A stretch of DNA of 14,006 bases, taken from Thiomargarita sp. Its GTDB lineage: Bacteria; Pseudomonadota; Gammaproteobacteria; Beggiatoales; Beggiatoaceae. The position numbers and the translations under genes are program-made. The number at the start of each line of letters is the position of its first letter. Within the stretch, counting starts at the first letter, position 1. The notes beneath the pieces are model-generated. The model was not told where the DNA came from, searched no databases, and saw only the letters and a program-made list of their open reading frames with translations. Where the stretch lies: contig DAOVZS010000046.1 in assembly GCA_030635005.1 (NCBI GenBank), positions 1 through 14,006 of the forward strand. Direction: 5' to 3'. Below are positions 1 through 6,053 of this stretch, in pieces.

Positions 1-353
1 GAATACGCCAACCTTTTAATGTTAATTCCATTGCATTGGCTGTGGCAACAGCCAGTTTAAATGAAACTGACTATCTTAAAAAGAGTATTGCTTTAAATCG
101 TGCCGGATTACAACAATTAACACACGCTTTTGAAAAAATGGGCTTATCTTATATTCCTTCTTTAGGCAATTTTTTAGCGGTGAATGTTCATGATGGGATG
201 AAAATGTATGACGCTTTATTACATAAAGGTGTGATTGTTCGTCCCATTGGAGGTGGATATGGCATGCCACAACATATTCGGGTAAGTGTGGGTTTAGCGT
301 CAGAAAATGACGCATTCCTTCGTGCTTTAATTAAAATGAACACGATTGTTTAG
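1..353 (+). CDS. hisC: Histidinol-phosphate aminotransferase, C-terminal part
   Basis: The 5' part of this gene lies outside the window; the visible reading frame starts at base 3 and ends at TAG 351-353. HisC is a PLP-dependent (fold type I) aminotransferase that converts imidazole-acetol phosphate to histidinol phosphate in cytoplasmic histidine synthesis. The first visible residues read IRQPFNVNSIAL, the conserved R-x-P-F-N-x-N segment just after the PLP-lysine region of HisC. The segment PSLGNFLAV and the near-terminal GVIVRPIGGGYGMPQHIRVSVG match the small C-terminal domain; its R-P and I-R-V-S-x-G arginines bind the substrate carboxylate and phosphate. The roughly 117 residues end where HisC proteins normally end, so the 3' end is intact. 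The last 23 bp overlap the end of the convergent gene on the other strand. A related aminotransferase such as a CobD-like protein is possible but less likely, given the RPFNVN and RPIGGYG motifs. Confidence 0.88.
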   Translation, partial: IRQPFNVNSIALAVATASLNETDYLKKSIALNRAGLQQLTHAFEKMGLSYIPSLGNFLAVNVHDGMKMYDALLHKGVIVRPIGGGYGMPQHIRVSVGLASENDAFLRALIKMNTIV

Positions 354-933
354 CAGCGCGACTCACTAAAGTCGTGATATCAAAACGACTGGGTATCGTC
401 AGTGCTTTTAAAAAAGGAGCGATATCTCCCTTTTTTAAGATGCCATCCCAATTCGTAAAATTAACACGTGAATAGCAAAAGCGTTGGCTTGGAACACACC
501 ACCACTCTATTTTTGATACACCTGTCTGATGCGTATCATACGAAAGGGCATAACGCTGCTGTATTTTAACAGACACATGACGATCACGTAATGCTTGTAT
601 ATCTCCCTCATAAAATAAAACAAAGGCTTTGTGTGTACTTTTACATTCAAGAGACTTAATCACAAAAACCGTTTCTCCGATTTTCAAGTTAAATTCTGGC
701 ATCAACGGATCAGTTATGTTTGGAATATTTTTTTCTATCTGTTTAACAGGTGATGCTTGTACGGTGATAGGGGGAGGCACTTTTGTGCTCACTTTTTTTT
801 CTATGTCTACTATTTTTTCTACTTTTTCAATCTTATTAACGACGACTGCAATCTCTTTTTGTTCTTGAAATGTGGTACAAGAGACATTATTAATAATTAT
901 TCCAATCATTAGAACGTTTTTAAAAAAATACAT
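331..933 (-). CDS. Unrecognised protein, possible lipoprotein
   Basis: I do not recognise this 200-residue protein. It starts with a short hydrophobic stretch (residues 4-17) followed by N-V-S-C with Cys19, which resembles a lipoprotein signal. However, Asn at the -3 position is not a good lipobox residue, so lipidation is uncertain and a membrane anchor is the alternative. Residues 25-50 are rich in Val, Lys and Glu and may form a short helix. Residues 51-80 are proline-rich and look like a linker. Residues 81-200 look like a compact domain, with Cys97, Cys146, Cys153 and Cys198 and a W-W-C-V-P segment at 144-148. This layout suggests an exported protein with a tethered C-terminal domain, perhaps with disulphides. 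The upstream ribosome-binding site is weak. The stop lies inside hisC, giving a 23-bp tail-to-tail overlap. Its own promoter is not obvious; the neighbouring sequence holds the tRNA-Glu promoter in the opposite direction. Confidence 0.62.
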   Translation of the reverse strand: MYFFKNVLMIGIIINNVSCTTFQEQKEIAVVVNKIEKVEKIVDIEKKVSTKVPPPITVQASPVKQIEKNIPNITDPLMPEFNLKIGETVFVIKSLECKSTHKAFVLFYEGDIQALRDRHVSVKIQQRYALSYDTHQTGVSKIEWWCVPSQRFCYSRVNFTNWDGILKKGDIAPFLKALTIPSRFDITTLVSRAAKQSCSF

Positions 934-958
934 AAGATATATTCAGAAAATTATTAAC

Positions 959-987
959 TTGACTTTTTATTTTAAGTTTTATACAAT
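959..987 (+). promoter_or_regulatory. Sigma70 promoter of tRNA-Glu
   Basis: A TTGACT -35 box (959-964) and a TACAAT -10 box (982-987) are separated by exactly 17 bp. Transcription would start near 993-995, about 14 nt before the mature tRNA. An 8-bp inverted repeat, ATTAACTT at 953-960 and AAGTTAAT at 993-1000, brackets the promoter and could be an operator or chance in AT-rich DNA. The NUDIX gene immediately after the tRNA probably uses the same promoter. Confidence 0.75.
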
Positions 988-1007
988 GCATTAAGTTAAT
1001 TGTTATT

Positions 1008-1083
1008 GCTCTATTCGTCTAGTGGCCTAGGACATCGCCCTCTCATGGCGGAAACAGGGGTTCAAGTCCCCTATGGAGTACCA
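1008..1083 (+). tRNA. tRNA-Glu, anticodon CTC
   Basis: This 76-nt sequence folds as a cloverleaf with the CCA end encoded (1081-1083). The acceptor stem is GCTCTAT (1008-1014) with ATGGAGT (1073-1079), including G-U pairs at 1-72 and 5-68. The anticodon stem is 1035-1039 with 1047-1051, and the loop CTCTCAT places anticodon CTC at 1042-1044, which reads GAG. The T arm AGGGG-TTCAAGT-CCCCT spans 1056-1072. The D arm and variable region closely follow E. coli tRNA-Glu (GTCTAG..GGCC.AGGAC), which supports glutamate identity independently of the anticodon. The discriminator base is A (1080), whereas E. coli tRNA-Glu has G. It is probably the second glutamate isoacceptor beside a TTC species elsewhere. 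Confidence 0.93.
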
Positions 1084-1091
1084 TTTATAAT

Positions 1092-1664
1092 ATGAAATTT
1101 TGTAGTGATTGTGGATCAGCACGTGTTGTACAAAAAGTGCCAGCAGGGGATAATGTACCCCGTTTTATCTGTGAAGAATGTCACCTTATTCATTATCAAA
1201 ATCCTAAAATTGTCACAGGATGTTTGCCTGTATGGGAAGATAAAGTGTTATTGTGTAAACGTGCGATTAAGCCACGTTATGGATTATGGACTTTGCCCGC
1301 AGGATTTATGGAAAATAATGAAAGCGTTGAGCAAGCAGCCATCCGTGAAACATGGGAAGAAGCACAGGCTAAAGTTGAGCAGTTGAGTTTATATATGGTA
1401 CTCAGTTTGCCGCATATCAGTCAAGTATATATGATGTTTCGAACACAGTTGTGTGATATTAACTTTGCACCGGGTATCGAAAGTTTAGAAGTACAATTGT
1501 TTCATCAAAAAGACATTCCTTGGAATGATCTTGCGTTTCCCGTGATACACCGTACATTAACACATTATGTTCAAGATTATGTCACAGGACAATTTCCATT
1601 GCATGTCGGCGACATTATCAAAACAAGTTGTACACAACACCCTCATTTTCATTACGATATCTAG
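1092..1664 (+). CDS. NUDIX hydrolase with N-terminal zinc ribbon
   Basis: This 190-residue cytoplasmic NUDIX hydrolase should cleave a nucleoside diphosphate linked to another moiety; the substrate cannot be told from sequence. The N-terminus has a four-cysteine zinc ribbon (Cys4, Cys7, Cys27, Cys30), as in the zinc-ribbon NUDIX subgroup. The NUDIX box starts at Gly71 and contains Glu77, then R85-E86-T-W-E89-E90, the Mg-binding glutamates. It is preceded by the usual G-L-W-T-L-P-A-G segment (64-71). The box's usual glycine after EE is Gln92, a position that also varies in relatives. The ATG lies 8 nt after the CCA end of tRNA-Glu, so there is almost no leader and no Shine-Dalgarno sequence outside the tRNA. 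The gene therefore probably depends on read-through from the tRNA promoter. Its stop TAG sits in a palindromic CTAG that is also the stop of the convergent methyltransferase gene. Confidence 0.9.
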   Translation: MKFCSDCGSARVVQKVPAGDNVPRFICEECHLIHYQNPKIVTGCLPVWEDKVLLCKRAIKPRYGLWTLPAGFMENNESVEQAAIRETWEEAQAKVEQLSLYMVLSLPHISQVYMMFRTQLCDINFAPGIESLEVQLFHQKDIPWNDLAFPVIHRTLTHYVQDYVTGQFPLHVGDIIKTSCTQHPHFHYDI

Positions 1665-2233
1665 CATTTTTGACCAATTAACAATGCCTCATTCCGAAAA
1701 CCTTTCTTAATATCGCCCACATTCCCTTCTTCACAATACACAATAATCTGTAGTTTCTGACATAAGTGCAATAATTCATTGTCCGCTAAACGAAACACAG
1801 GATTTTGAGGTCCTCCAGACGTACTCACCTTACAACGTGTAAAGGTTTGATAAAAAAGTAAGCCATTAGGTTTCAGGGCATCTATCAGAAAAGGCACTAA
1901 GCTTCTCTCTAAAAAATGACACACCACAATCACATCAAAGGTATGAGGGAGCGGCGGAGAAACAACAACATCACGACATTCAGTATGAATGAGCACCTTG
2001 TGCTTTTTAGCATGTGCTTGTAAATGTACAAGTGCAGTATCAGCATAATCCCAAGCATACGTTTCTAAACCATGTTTTGCCAGTAAGACAGTATTTGCAC
2101 CCAAACCTGATGCTAAATCGAGTGCTTTCCCTTTCGAAGGCAATAAATGTGTATATGCAGAAAGCACCTGAGATGATTGTGGTACTTGCGTTAGAGTCTG
2201 GTAACGGCTATTCCAATCATGAGCATTTTTCAT
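1661..2233 (-). CDS. Class I SAM-dependent methyltransferase (TehB-like)
   Basis: This is a 190-residue Rossmann-fold methyltransferase. Motif I is A-L-D-L-A-S-G-L-G-A-N at residues 38-47, the SAM-binding glycine loop. It is followed by an acidic residue region around W61-D62-Y63 (motif II) and F-D-V-I-V-V-C-H-F at 99-107 (motif IV region). The substrate is unknown; small soluble members of this type are often labelled TehB-like, but that does not establish a role in tellurite resistance. An earlier in-frame ATG at 2329 would add 32 hydrophobic residues that overlap the transporter gene and do not look like methyltransferase sequence. I therefore chose ATG 2231-2233, just before M-K-N-A-H-D-W-N. 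It lies 35 nt after the transporter stop on the same strand, so the two genes are probably one operon. The 3' end shares CTAG (1661-1664) with the NUDIX gene. Confidence 0.85.
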   Translation of the reverse strand: MKNAHDWNSRYQTLTQVPQSSQVLSAYTHLLPSKGKALDLASGLGANTVLLAKHGLETYAWDYADTALVHLQAHAKKHKVLIHTECRDVVVSPPLPHTFDVIVVCHFLERSLVPFLIDALKPNGLLFYQTFTRCKVSTSGGPQNPVFRLADNELLHLCQKLQIIVYCEEGNVGDIKKGFRNEALLIGQKC

Positions 2234-2268
2234 TTTAATTTCACGTCCAAAAACATACAAAAGCAATA

Positions 2269-3393
2269 CTAGTATGTATATAAGAAATACCATGCAATCA
2301 TAAGTGCACATATAACAAAAATAACCCAAGTCTTCGCCAAAATCTTGTAAATCTGAGATGAATTATCAGCACACTTCCACACAGATCTTAAAGCCCATAT
2401 AATATAAGGTCCACTCAAAACGATTGCAAAAAATTGTATAAAATTACCTGTTATCGGTGACATTAGACTGGTAATCGCTGAAAGAACAGCAAGAATGATT
2501 GTGCCAAAAAATATGTTATAAATCCAAAATACCTTCCAAAGCGGCGTTTTCCCGTGCCAAGCATCTATAAATAAATCACCCGCATCCTCATCTTGAGTAT
2601 TTGGCTGATACACTTCTATATGATCATTCCAATCAGTATCGTGAACATTCCAAGTACGTGCCCAATAAATAAAAAATGTATCTATGACAGCAATAATCGC
2701 TTTAAAAACATATTTAGCAGCGGCTAAAGCGGCGGCATCGGCTAAACCAAAAACAGGAGCCCACACAAGCAAACCATATAATACGGTATCAAGTGCTTGA
2801 GAAGACAGGGTAGAGACATTATTTCGTAACCAAAGATGCTTACCCCCGGTTTCCTTTTTAAAATAATGAAATATCCAGACATCAAAACTTTGTGAAATCA
2901 GATAGGCAAACAGAGAACCAAACACAAAAAGAGGTGCAAAACCAAATAAAGTGGTCATGGCGTCATGTACGTTACCTGCAAATTCCGCATGATCTGGCAT
3001 TTGTGATGGTAAAAACAATAAGCTAATATAAATCACCAAAATCATAATCACACTGGCCACAAAACCTAATAATACAGCACGTTGTCCCTCTCTCCGACCA
3101 TATTTTTCACTTAACAAATCTGTGGCAAAATAAATACCAGAATATAGTATGACACCTAAGCTGGTTTCCAAACCAAGAATAACTGTGAGTTTAGGGCCTT
3201 GCAAATTACTTAACATAACATTAAGTATCACAACTGTATATAAGCCCATTTTGCCAAACATTCTATACAACACAAGCGCGATACCTAAATCAATGGCAAC
3301 GGTCACTAACCATAACCAATCTTGATGTATCGCAAAAAAATTTTGAATCAATAATGACAAATCTGATAAATAAGAGAGAAATAATGACAACAT
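2269..3393 (-). CDS. yhhQ: Queuosine precursor transporter (VUT family) with extra C-terminal membrane module
   Basis: This inner-membrane protein has 374 residues, whereas VUT/COG1738 (YhhQ-type) transporters usually have about 220-240. Family proteins import queuosine precursors such as preQ0 or preQ1 for tRNA modification. The family core spans about residues 25-248. Its hallmarks are A-T-D-L-L-S-E-K-Y-G-R-R (90-101), R-N-N-V-S-T-L-S-S-Q-A-L-D-T (190-203) and K-Y-V-F-K-A-I-I-A-V-I-D-T (227-239). A hydrophilic linker (249-279) leads to a second module (275-374) with about three membrane segments. It holds P-L-W-K-V-F-W at 284-290 and A-L-R-S-V-W-K-C-A-D-N with I-L-A-K at 334-354. This resembles small stand-alone proteobacterial membrane proteins of unknown function, so a fusion is likely (recalled pattern, not searched). 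The gene has a clear promoter at 3437-3465 and is followed by the methyltransferase. No canonical preQ1 riboswitch is visible in the leader. Confidence 0.85.
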   Translation of the reverse strand: MLSLFLSYLSDLSLLIQNFFAIHQDWLWLVTVAIDLGIALVLYRMFGKMGLYTVVILNVMLSNLQGPKLTVILGLETSLGVILYSGIYFATDLLSEKYGRREGQRAVLLGFVASVIMILVIYISLLFLPSQMPDHAEFAGNVHDAMTTLFGFAPLFVFGSLFAYLISQSFDVWIFHYFKKETGGKHLWLRNNVSTLSSQALDTVLYGLLVWAPVFGLADAAALAAAKYVFKAIIAVIDTFFIYWARTWNVHDTDWNDHIEVYQPNTQDEDAGDLFIDAWHGKTPLWKVFWIYNIFFGTIILAVLSAITSLMSPITGNFIQFFAIVLSGPYIIWALRSVWKCADNSSQIYKILAKTWVIFVICALMIAWYFLYTY

Positions 3394-3436
3394 GTTTTTT
3401 TCTTGCCCATCAATAGGTGCGATTACATGATATTTA

Positions 3437-3465
3437 ATGATAACAATAATGTATTAATGAGTCAA
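3437..3465 (-). promoter_or_regulatory. Sigma70 promoter of the transporter-methyltransferase pair
   Basis: On the minus strand, TTGACT (3465-3460) and TATCAT (3442-3437) are separated by exactly 17 bp. Transcription would start near 3430, giving a leader of about 37 nt before the transporter ATG at 3393. The -35 box lies inside one arm of the 8-bp dyad at 3456-3482, so binding of a regulator there would be expected to affect this promoter. Confidence 0.7.
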
Positions 3466-3482
3466 ATAACGACAGACTCATT
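3456..3482. promoter_or_regulatory. Dyad over the transporter -35 box, candidate operator
   Basis: AATGAGTC (3456-3463) and GACTCATT (3475-3482) form a perfect 8-bp inverted repeat with an 11-bp spacer. The arm centres are 19 bp apart, about two helical turns, as expected for a dimeric DNA-binding protein. The left arm overlaps the minus-strand -35 box at 3460-3465. No known regulator's consensus is matched with confidence, so a chance palindrome in AT-rich DNA remains possible. Confidence 0.4.
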
Positions 3483-3533
3483 TTTATTGATAATGATGTA
3501 GTTTATCATAGATTCAATATTAAATTTTTAGGG

Positions 3534-3561
3534 ATTGAAACTGTCTAGAATATCCCTATAT
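3534..3561 (+). promoter_or_regulatory. Sigma32 (heat-shock) promoter of htpG
   Basis: ATTGAAA (3534-3540) and CCCTATAT (3554-3561) are separated by 13 bp. The E. coli sigma32 consensus is CTTGAAA, 11-16 bp, CCCCATnT, so the site differs at only a few positions. It lies about 40 nt upstream of the htpG ATG, which gives a leader of roughly 30-35 nt. Since htpG is a classic heat-shock gene, position, spacing and gene identity all agree. No CIRCE-type inverted repeat is visible. Confidence 0.72.
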
Positions 3562-3601
3562 ATGTATAAATATCATTATTTATCGCAACGAGAAACTTTA
3601 A

Positions 3602-5539
3602 ATGACTATAGAAGCCCATAAAGAAACCCTAGGTTTTCAAACCGAAGTCAAGCAATTACTTGACCTCATGATACATTCATTGTATAGCAATAAAGAGATT
3701 TTCTTACGAGAATTGATTTCTAATGCGTCAGATGCGGCTGACAAGTTACGTTTTGCAGCGTTATCAGATGATGATTTGTATGAAGGCGAAACAGATTTAA
3801 AGATTTGGGTAGATTTTGATAAAGATGCACAAACTGTGACGATACGTGATAATGGTATTGGGATGTCACGTGAAGAAGTCATAGAGAATATTGGCACGAT
3901 TGCAAAATCAGGCACTCAAGAATTTTTTAAGACGCTCACTGGTGATAAAGCTAAGGATACCCAACTCATTGGACAATTTGGAGTAGGCTTTTATTCTGCT
4001 TTTATTATTGCTGATAAGGTCACTTTGATCACACGACGTGCTGGGCTAAAATCCACACATGGGGTTAGATGGGAATCTGCTAATGAGGGAGAATATAACC
4101 TTGAGACGATAGAACGTCAACAACATGGTACGGAAGTCATTTTACACTTACGTGCTGATGAAGATGAATTTTTATCCGATTACCGTTTGCGTACCATCAT
4201 TCAGAAATATTCAGATCATATTACTTTGCCTATCGTGATGCAGAAAGTCACGACAGATGAAGAGGATAAAGATAAAAAAATCATCGAAGATGAGGTAGTG
4301 AATACCGCAACAGCCTTATGGGTGCGTTCTAAAAACGAAATCACAGATGAGGAATATACAGAATTTTATAAACATGTGGCGCATGATTTTGAAGCCCCAT
4401 TAGCACGCATTCACAATAAAGTTGAAGGCAAACATGAATATACGACATTGTTATTCATTCCAGCCCGTGCCCCCTTTGATTTATGGGATCGTAATAATCA
4501 CAAAGGCGTGAAATTATACGTGCGACGCATATTTATTATGGATGATAACGATAAATTGTTACCGTCTTATTTACGTTTTATGCGCGGTGTGATTGATAGT
4601 AATGATTTACCTTTAAATATTTCACGGGAAATTTTACAACATAATAAGCAACTTGATGCCATTCGTTCAGGTGCGGTGAAAAAAATTCTCAGTGCTATTG
4701 AGAACTTAGCGAAAAATGAACCTGAAAAATATGTCACTTTCTGGAAAGAATTTGGTAGAGTGATGAAAGAAGGGGTTGTAGATGATCAAGGTAATAAACC
4801 CCGTATTTCTAAATTATTACGTTTTTCAAGTACCTTTGATGATAATGCACTCCCCATGATTTCACTGGAAGACTATGTGGGACGTATGAAAGAAGGGCAA
4901 GAAAAGATCTACTATGTGACTACAGATAGTTTTGCTGCTTCAAAAAACAGCCCACATTTGGAAATTTTCCGTAAAAAAGGGGTGGAAGTCTTATTGCTTT
5001 CTGAACAAATTGATGAATGGTTGGGGACACATCTGAACGAATTTGAAGGTAAAACCTTACAATCCGTGACCAAAGGTGAGCTCGATTTAGGGACTTTAGA
5101 GGATGCTGAGGAGAAAAAAGAGGTTGAAAAAGCTGCTGATAGCTTTAAAGCGATATTAGAACGTATCACAACAACCTTGGGCGATAAAATCAAAGAAGTA
5201 CGGATTACACATCGTTTAACCACATCACCTGCGTGTATTGTTGCTGATGAAAATGCCATGGATGCGAGTTTAGAACGCTTACTGAAATCAGCAGGACAAG
5301 GGATACCCGGCAGTAAACCCATCATGGAAATTAATCCACAACATCCTATCATCAATGCACTCAAAGATGAAAAAGATGATGATCGTTTTAAAGATTGGAC
5401 CTTATTGTTATTTGATCAAGCCTTATTGAGTGAAGGGGGACAGTTGGATGATCCCGCCACTTTTGTGAAACGCATGAATGATATGTTAGTTAGCATGGGA
5501 GATCTTTCTGCATCTCCTATTATTACGCTTGATAATTAA
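3602..5539 (+). CDS. htpG: Chaperone HtpG (bacterial Hsp90)
   Basis: HtpG is a cytoplasmic ATP-dependent homodimeric chaperone that remodels client proteins, often with DnaK. This copy has 645 residues against 624 in E. coli and looks full length. The N-terminal GHKL ATPase domain (about 1-225) has E37-L-I-S-N41-A-S-D (catalytic Glu37, Mg-binding Asn41), D83-N-G-I-G-M, G-T-I-A-K-S-G-T (98-105) and the lid motif G-Q-F-G-V-G-F (124-130). The middle domain contains L-P-L-N-I-S-R-E-I-L-Q, whose Arg corresponds to the ATP-sensing arginine. The C-terminal dimerisation domain (about 515-645) follows. There is no MEEVD tail, as expected in bacteria. An acidic-lysine insert (E-D-K-D-K-K) lies near residue 220-226. 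The start at 3602 is supported by the conserved ETLGFQTEVKQLLDLMIHSL-type beginning. The gene stands alone, with a sigma32-like promoter upstream and a hairpin terminator about 110 nt downstream. Confidence 0.98.
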   Translation: MTIEAHKETLGFQTEVKQLLDLMIHSLYSNKEIFLRELISNASDAADKLRFAALSDDDLYEGETDLKIWVDFDKDAQTVTIRDNGIGMSREEVIENIGTIAKSGTQEFFKTLTGDKAKDTQLIGQFGVGFYSAFIIADKVTLITRRAGLKSTHGVRWESANEGEYNLETIERQQHGTEVILHLRADEDEFLSDYRLRTIIQKYSDHITLPIVMQKVTTDEEDKDKKIIEDEVVNTATALWVRSKNEITDEEYTEFYKHVAHDFEAPLARIHNKVEGKHEYTTLLFIPARAPFDLWDRNNHKGVKLYVRRIFIMDDNDKLLPSYLRFMRGVIDSNDLPLNISREILQHNKQLDAIRSGAVKKILSAIENLAKNEPEKYVTFWKEFGRVMKEGVVDDQGNKPRISKLLRFSSTFDDNALPMISLEDYVGRMKEGQEKIYYVTTDSFAASKNSPHLEIFRKKGVEVLLLSEQIDEWLGTHLNEFEGKTLQSVTKGELDLGTLEDAEEKKEVEKAADSFKAILERITTTLGDKIKEVRITHRLTTSPACIVADENAMDASLERLLKSAGQGIPGSKPIMEINPQHPIINALKDEKDDDRFKDWTLLLFDQALLSEGGQLDDPATFVKRMNDMLVSMGDLSASPIITLDN

Positions 5540-5556
5540 AATAATAGATAGATGAT

Positions 5557-5650
5557 TAATTCATGTTACACCTAGGGCGTTGCCCCAGGCTGATATATCT
5601 CGCCCTTTCAGGGCTTGTATCCTTTTTTTGAAAGGGTGTAACATGAATTA
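5557..5650. repeat. Nested palindromic element with 16-bp terminal inverted repeats
   Basis: A perfect 16-bp inverted repeat bounds this 94-bp element: TAATTCATGTTACACC at 5557-5572 and its complement at 5635-5650. Inside are three smaller hairpins. CCTAGGGC (5571-5578) pairs with GCCCCAGG (5582-5589) with one mismatch. GCCCT (5602-5606) pairs with AGGGC (5610-5614). CCTTT (5621-5625) pairs with AAAGG (5631-5635). The ends carry TA, as would suit a small non-autonomous element with a TA target. It encodes no protein. From memory, GGGCGTTGCCC..GCCCTTTCAGGGC blocks occur as interspersed repeats in other bacteria, but this was not searched. It lies between htpG and its probable terminator. Confidence 0.72.
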
Positions 5651-5676
5651 TAAAAAAGTCACTTGACTTTTTTATA
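5649..5676. terminator. Hairpin terminator after htpG
   Basis: TATAAAAAAGTC (5649-5660) and GACTTTTTTATA (5665-5676) form a perfect 12-bp stem with the loop ACTT. The arms end in A6 and T6 tracts, so the transcript would end in a U-run after a short GTC/GAC core. This fits a weak-GC intrinsic terminator and could work in both directions. It also insulates the tRNA-Ser promoter at 5735 from htpG transcription. Confidence 0.6.
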
Positions 5677-5734
5677 AAAAAAAAGTATCCTTATCAGCAC
5701 TTTTGAAACTTATAAAAAAAGTGGTGCAATTGTC

Positions 5735-5763
5735 TTGACTTTTGTTTGAGAACAGATTATAGT
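5735..5763 (+). promoter_or_regulatory. Sigma70 promoter of tRNA-Ser and 4.5S RNA
   Basis: TTGACT (5735-5740) and TATAGT (5758-5763) are separated by exactly 17 bp. The predicted start near 5770 gives about 29 nt of 5' leader before tRNA-Ser. No other promoter or terminator is evident between the tRNA and the 4.5S RNA, which start only 8 nt apart, so one precursor probably carries both. Confidence 0.75.
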
Positions 5764-5798
5764 ACTCAAAATAGTTAAAGCAGCCGTTCTGTACAAGT

Positions 5799-5891
<93 letters not shown>

Positions 5892-5899
5892 ATTATTAT

Positions 5900-6016
5900 G
5901 GTAGTTTGTGTTTGTCCCCTCGCAATGTTGTTGTTGTGAACCCCGTCAGGTCCGGAAGGAAGCAGCGGCAGCAATAATAGCATGTGCCGAGGTAGGGCTG
6001 ATGCAGACTGCCACCC
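5900..6016 (+). ncRNA. ffs: 4.5S RNA, small bacterial SRP RNA
   Basis: This is the RNA of the signal recognition particle, which binds Ffh and targets nascent membrane proteins to FtsY and the translocon. The conserved apical domain is at 5945-5966, with GTCAGGTCCGGAAGGAAGCA, including the GGAA tetraloop at 5954-5957 and the flanking symmetrical and asymmetrical loops. The ends pair: GGTAGTTTGTG from 5900 with the complementary stretch ending GACTGCC at about 6012, leaving an ACCC-like tail as in E. coli. The length of about 114-117 nt is typical. It starts 8 nt after tRNA-Ser and ends about 40 nt before dnaX. The exact ends are estimated from the terminal stem. Confidence 0.95.
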
Positions 6017-6053
6017 TCAGACTTGTCATACAACTGATAATTTAATCACTGAT

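Noticed and set aside
1302..1368. The NUDIX box looks degenerate (Thr87 and Gln92 at positions often hydrophobic or Gly).
   Set aside because: All metal-binding residues (Glu77, Arg85, Glu86, Glu89, Glu90) are present, and zinc-ribbon NUDIX proteins commonly vary at these sites.
3394..3430. A possible preQ1 riboswitch in the transporter leader, suggested by an A-rich stretch before the start.
   Set aside because: Only a four-pair hairpin is possible, and the conserved loop and pseudoknot sequences of preQ1 classes are not present.
5982..6053. An upstream in-frame ATG that would lengthen DnaX by 24 residues.
   Set aside because: It lies inside the 4.5S RNA, and the conserved DnaX N-terminus starts at 6054.
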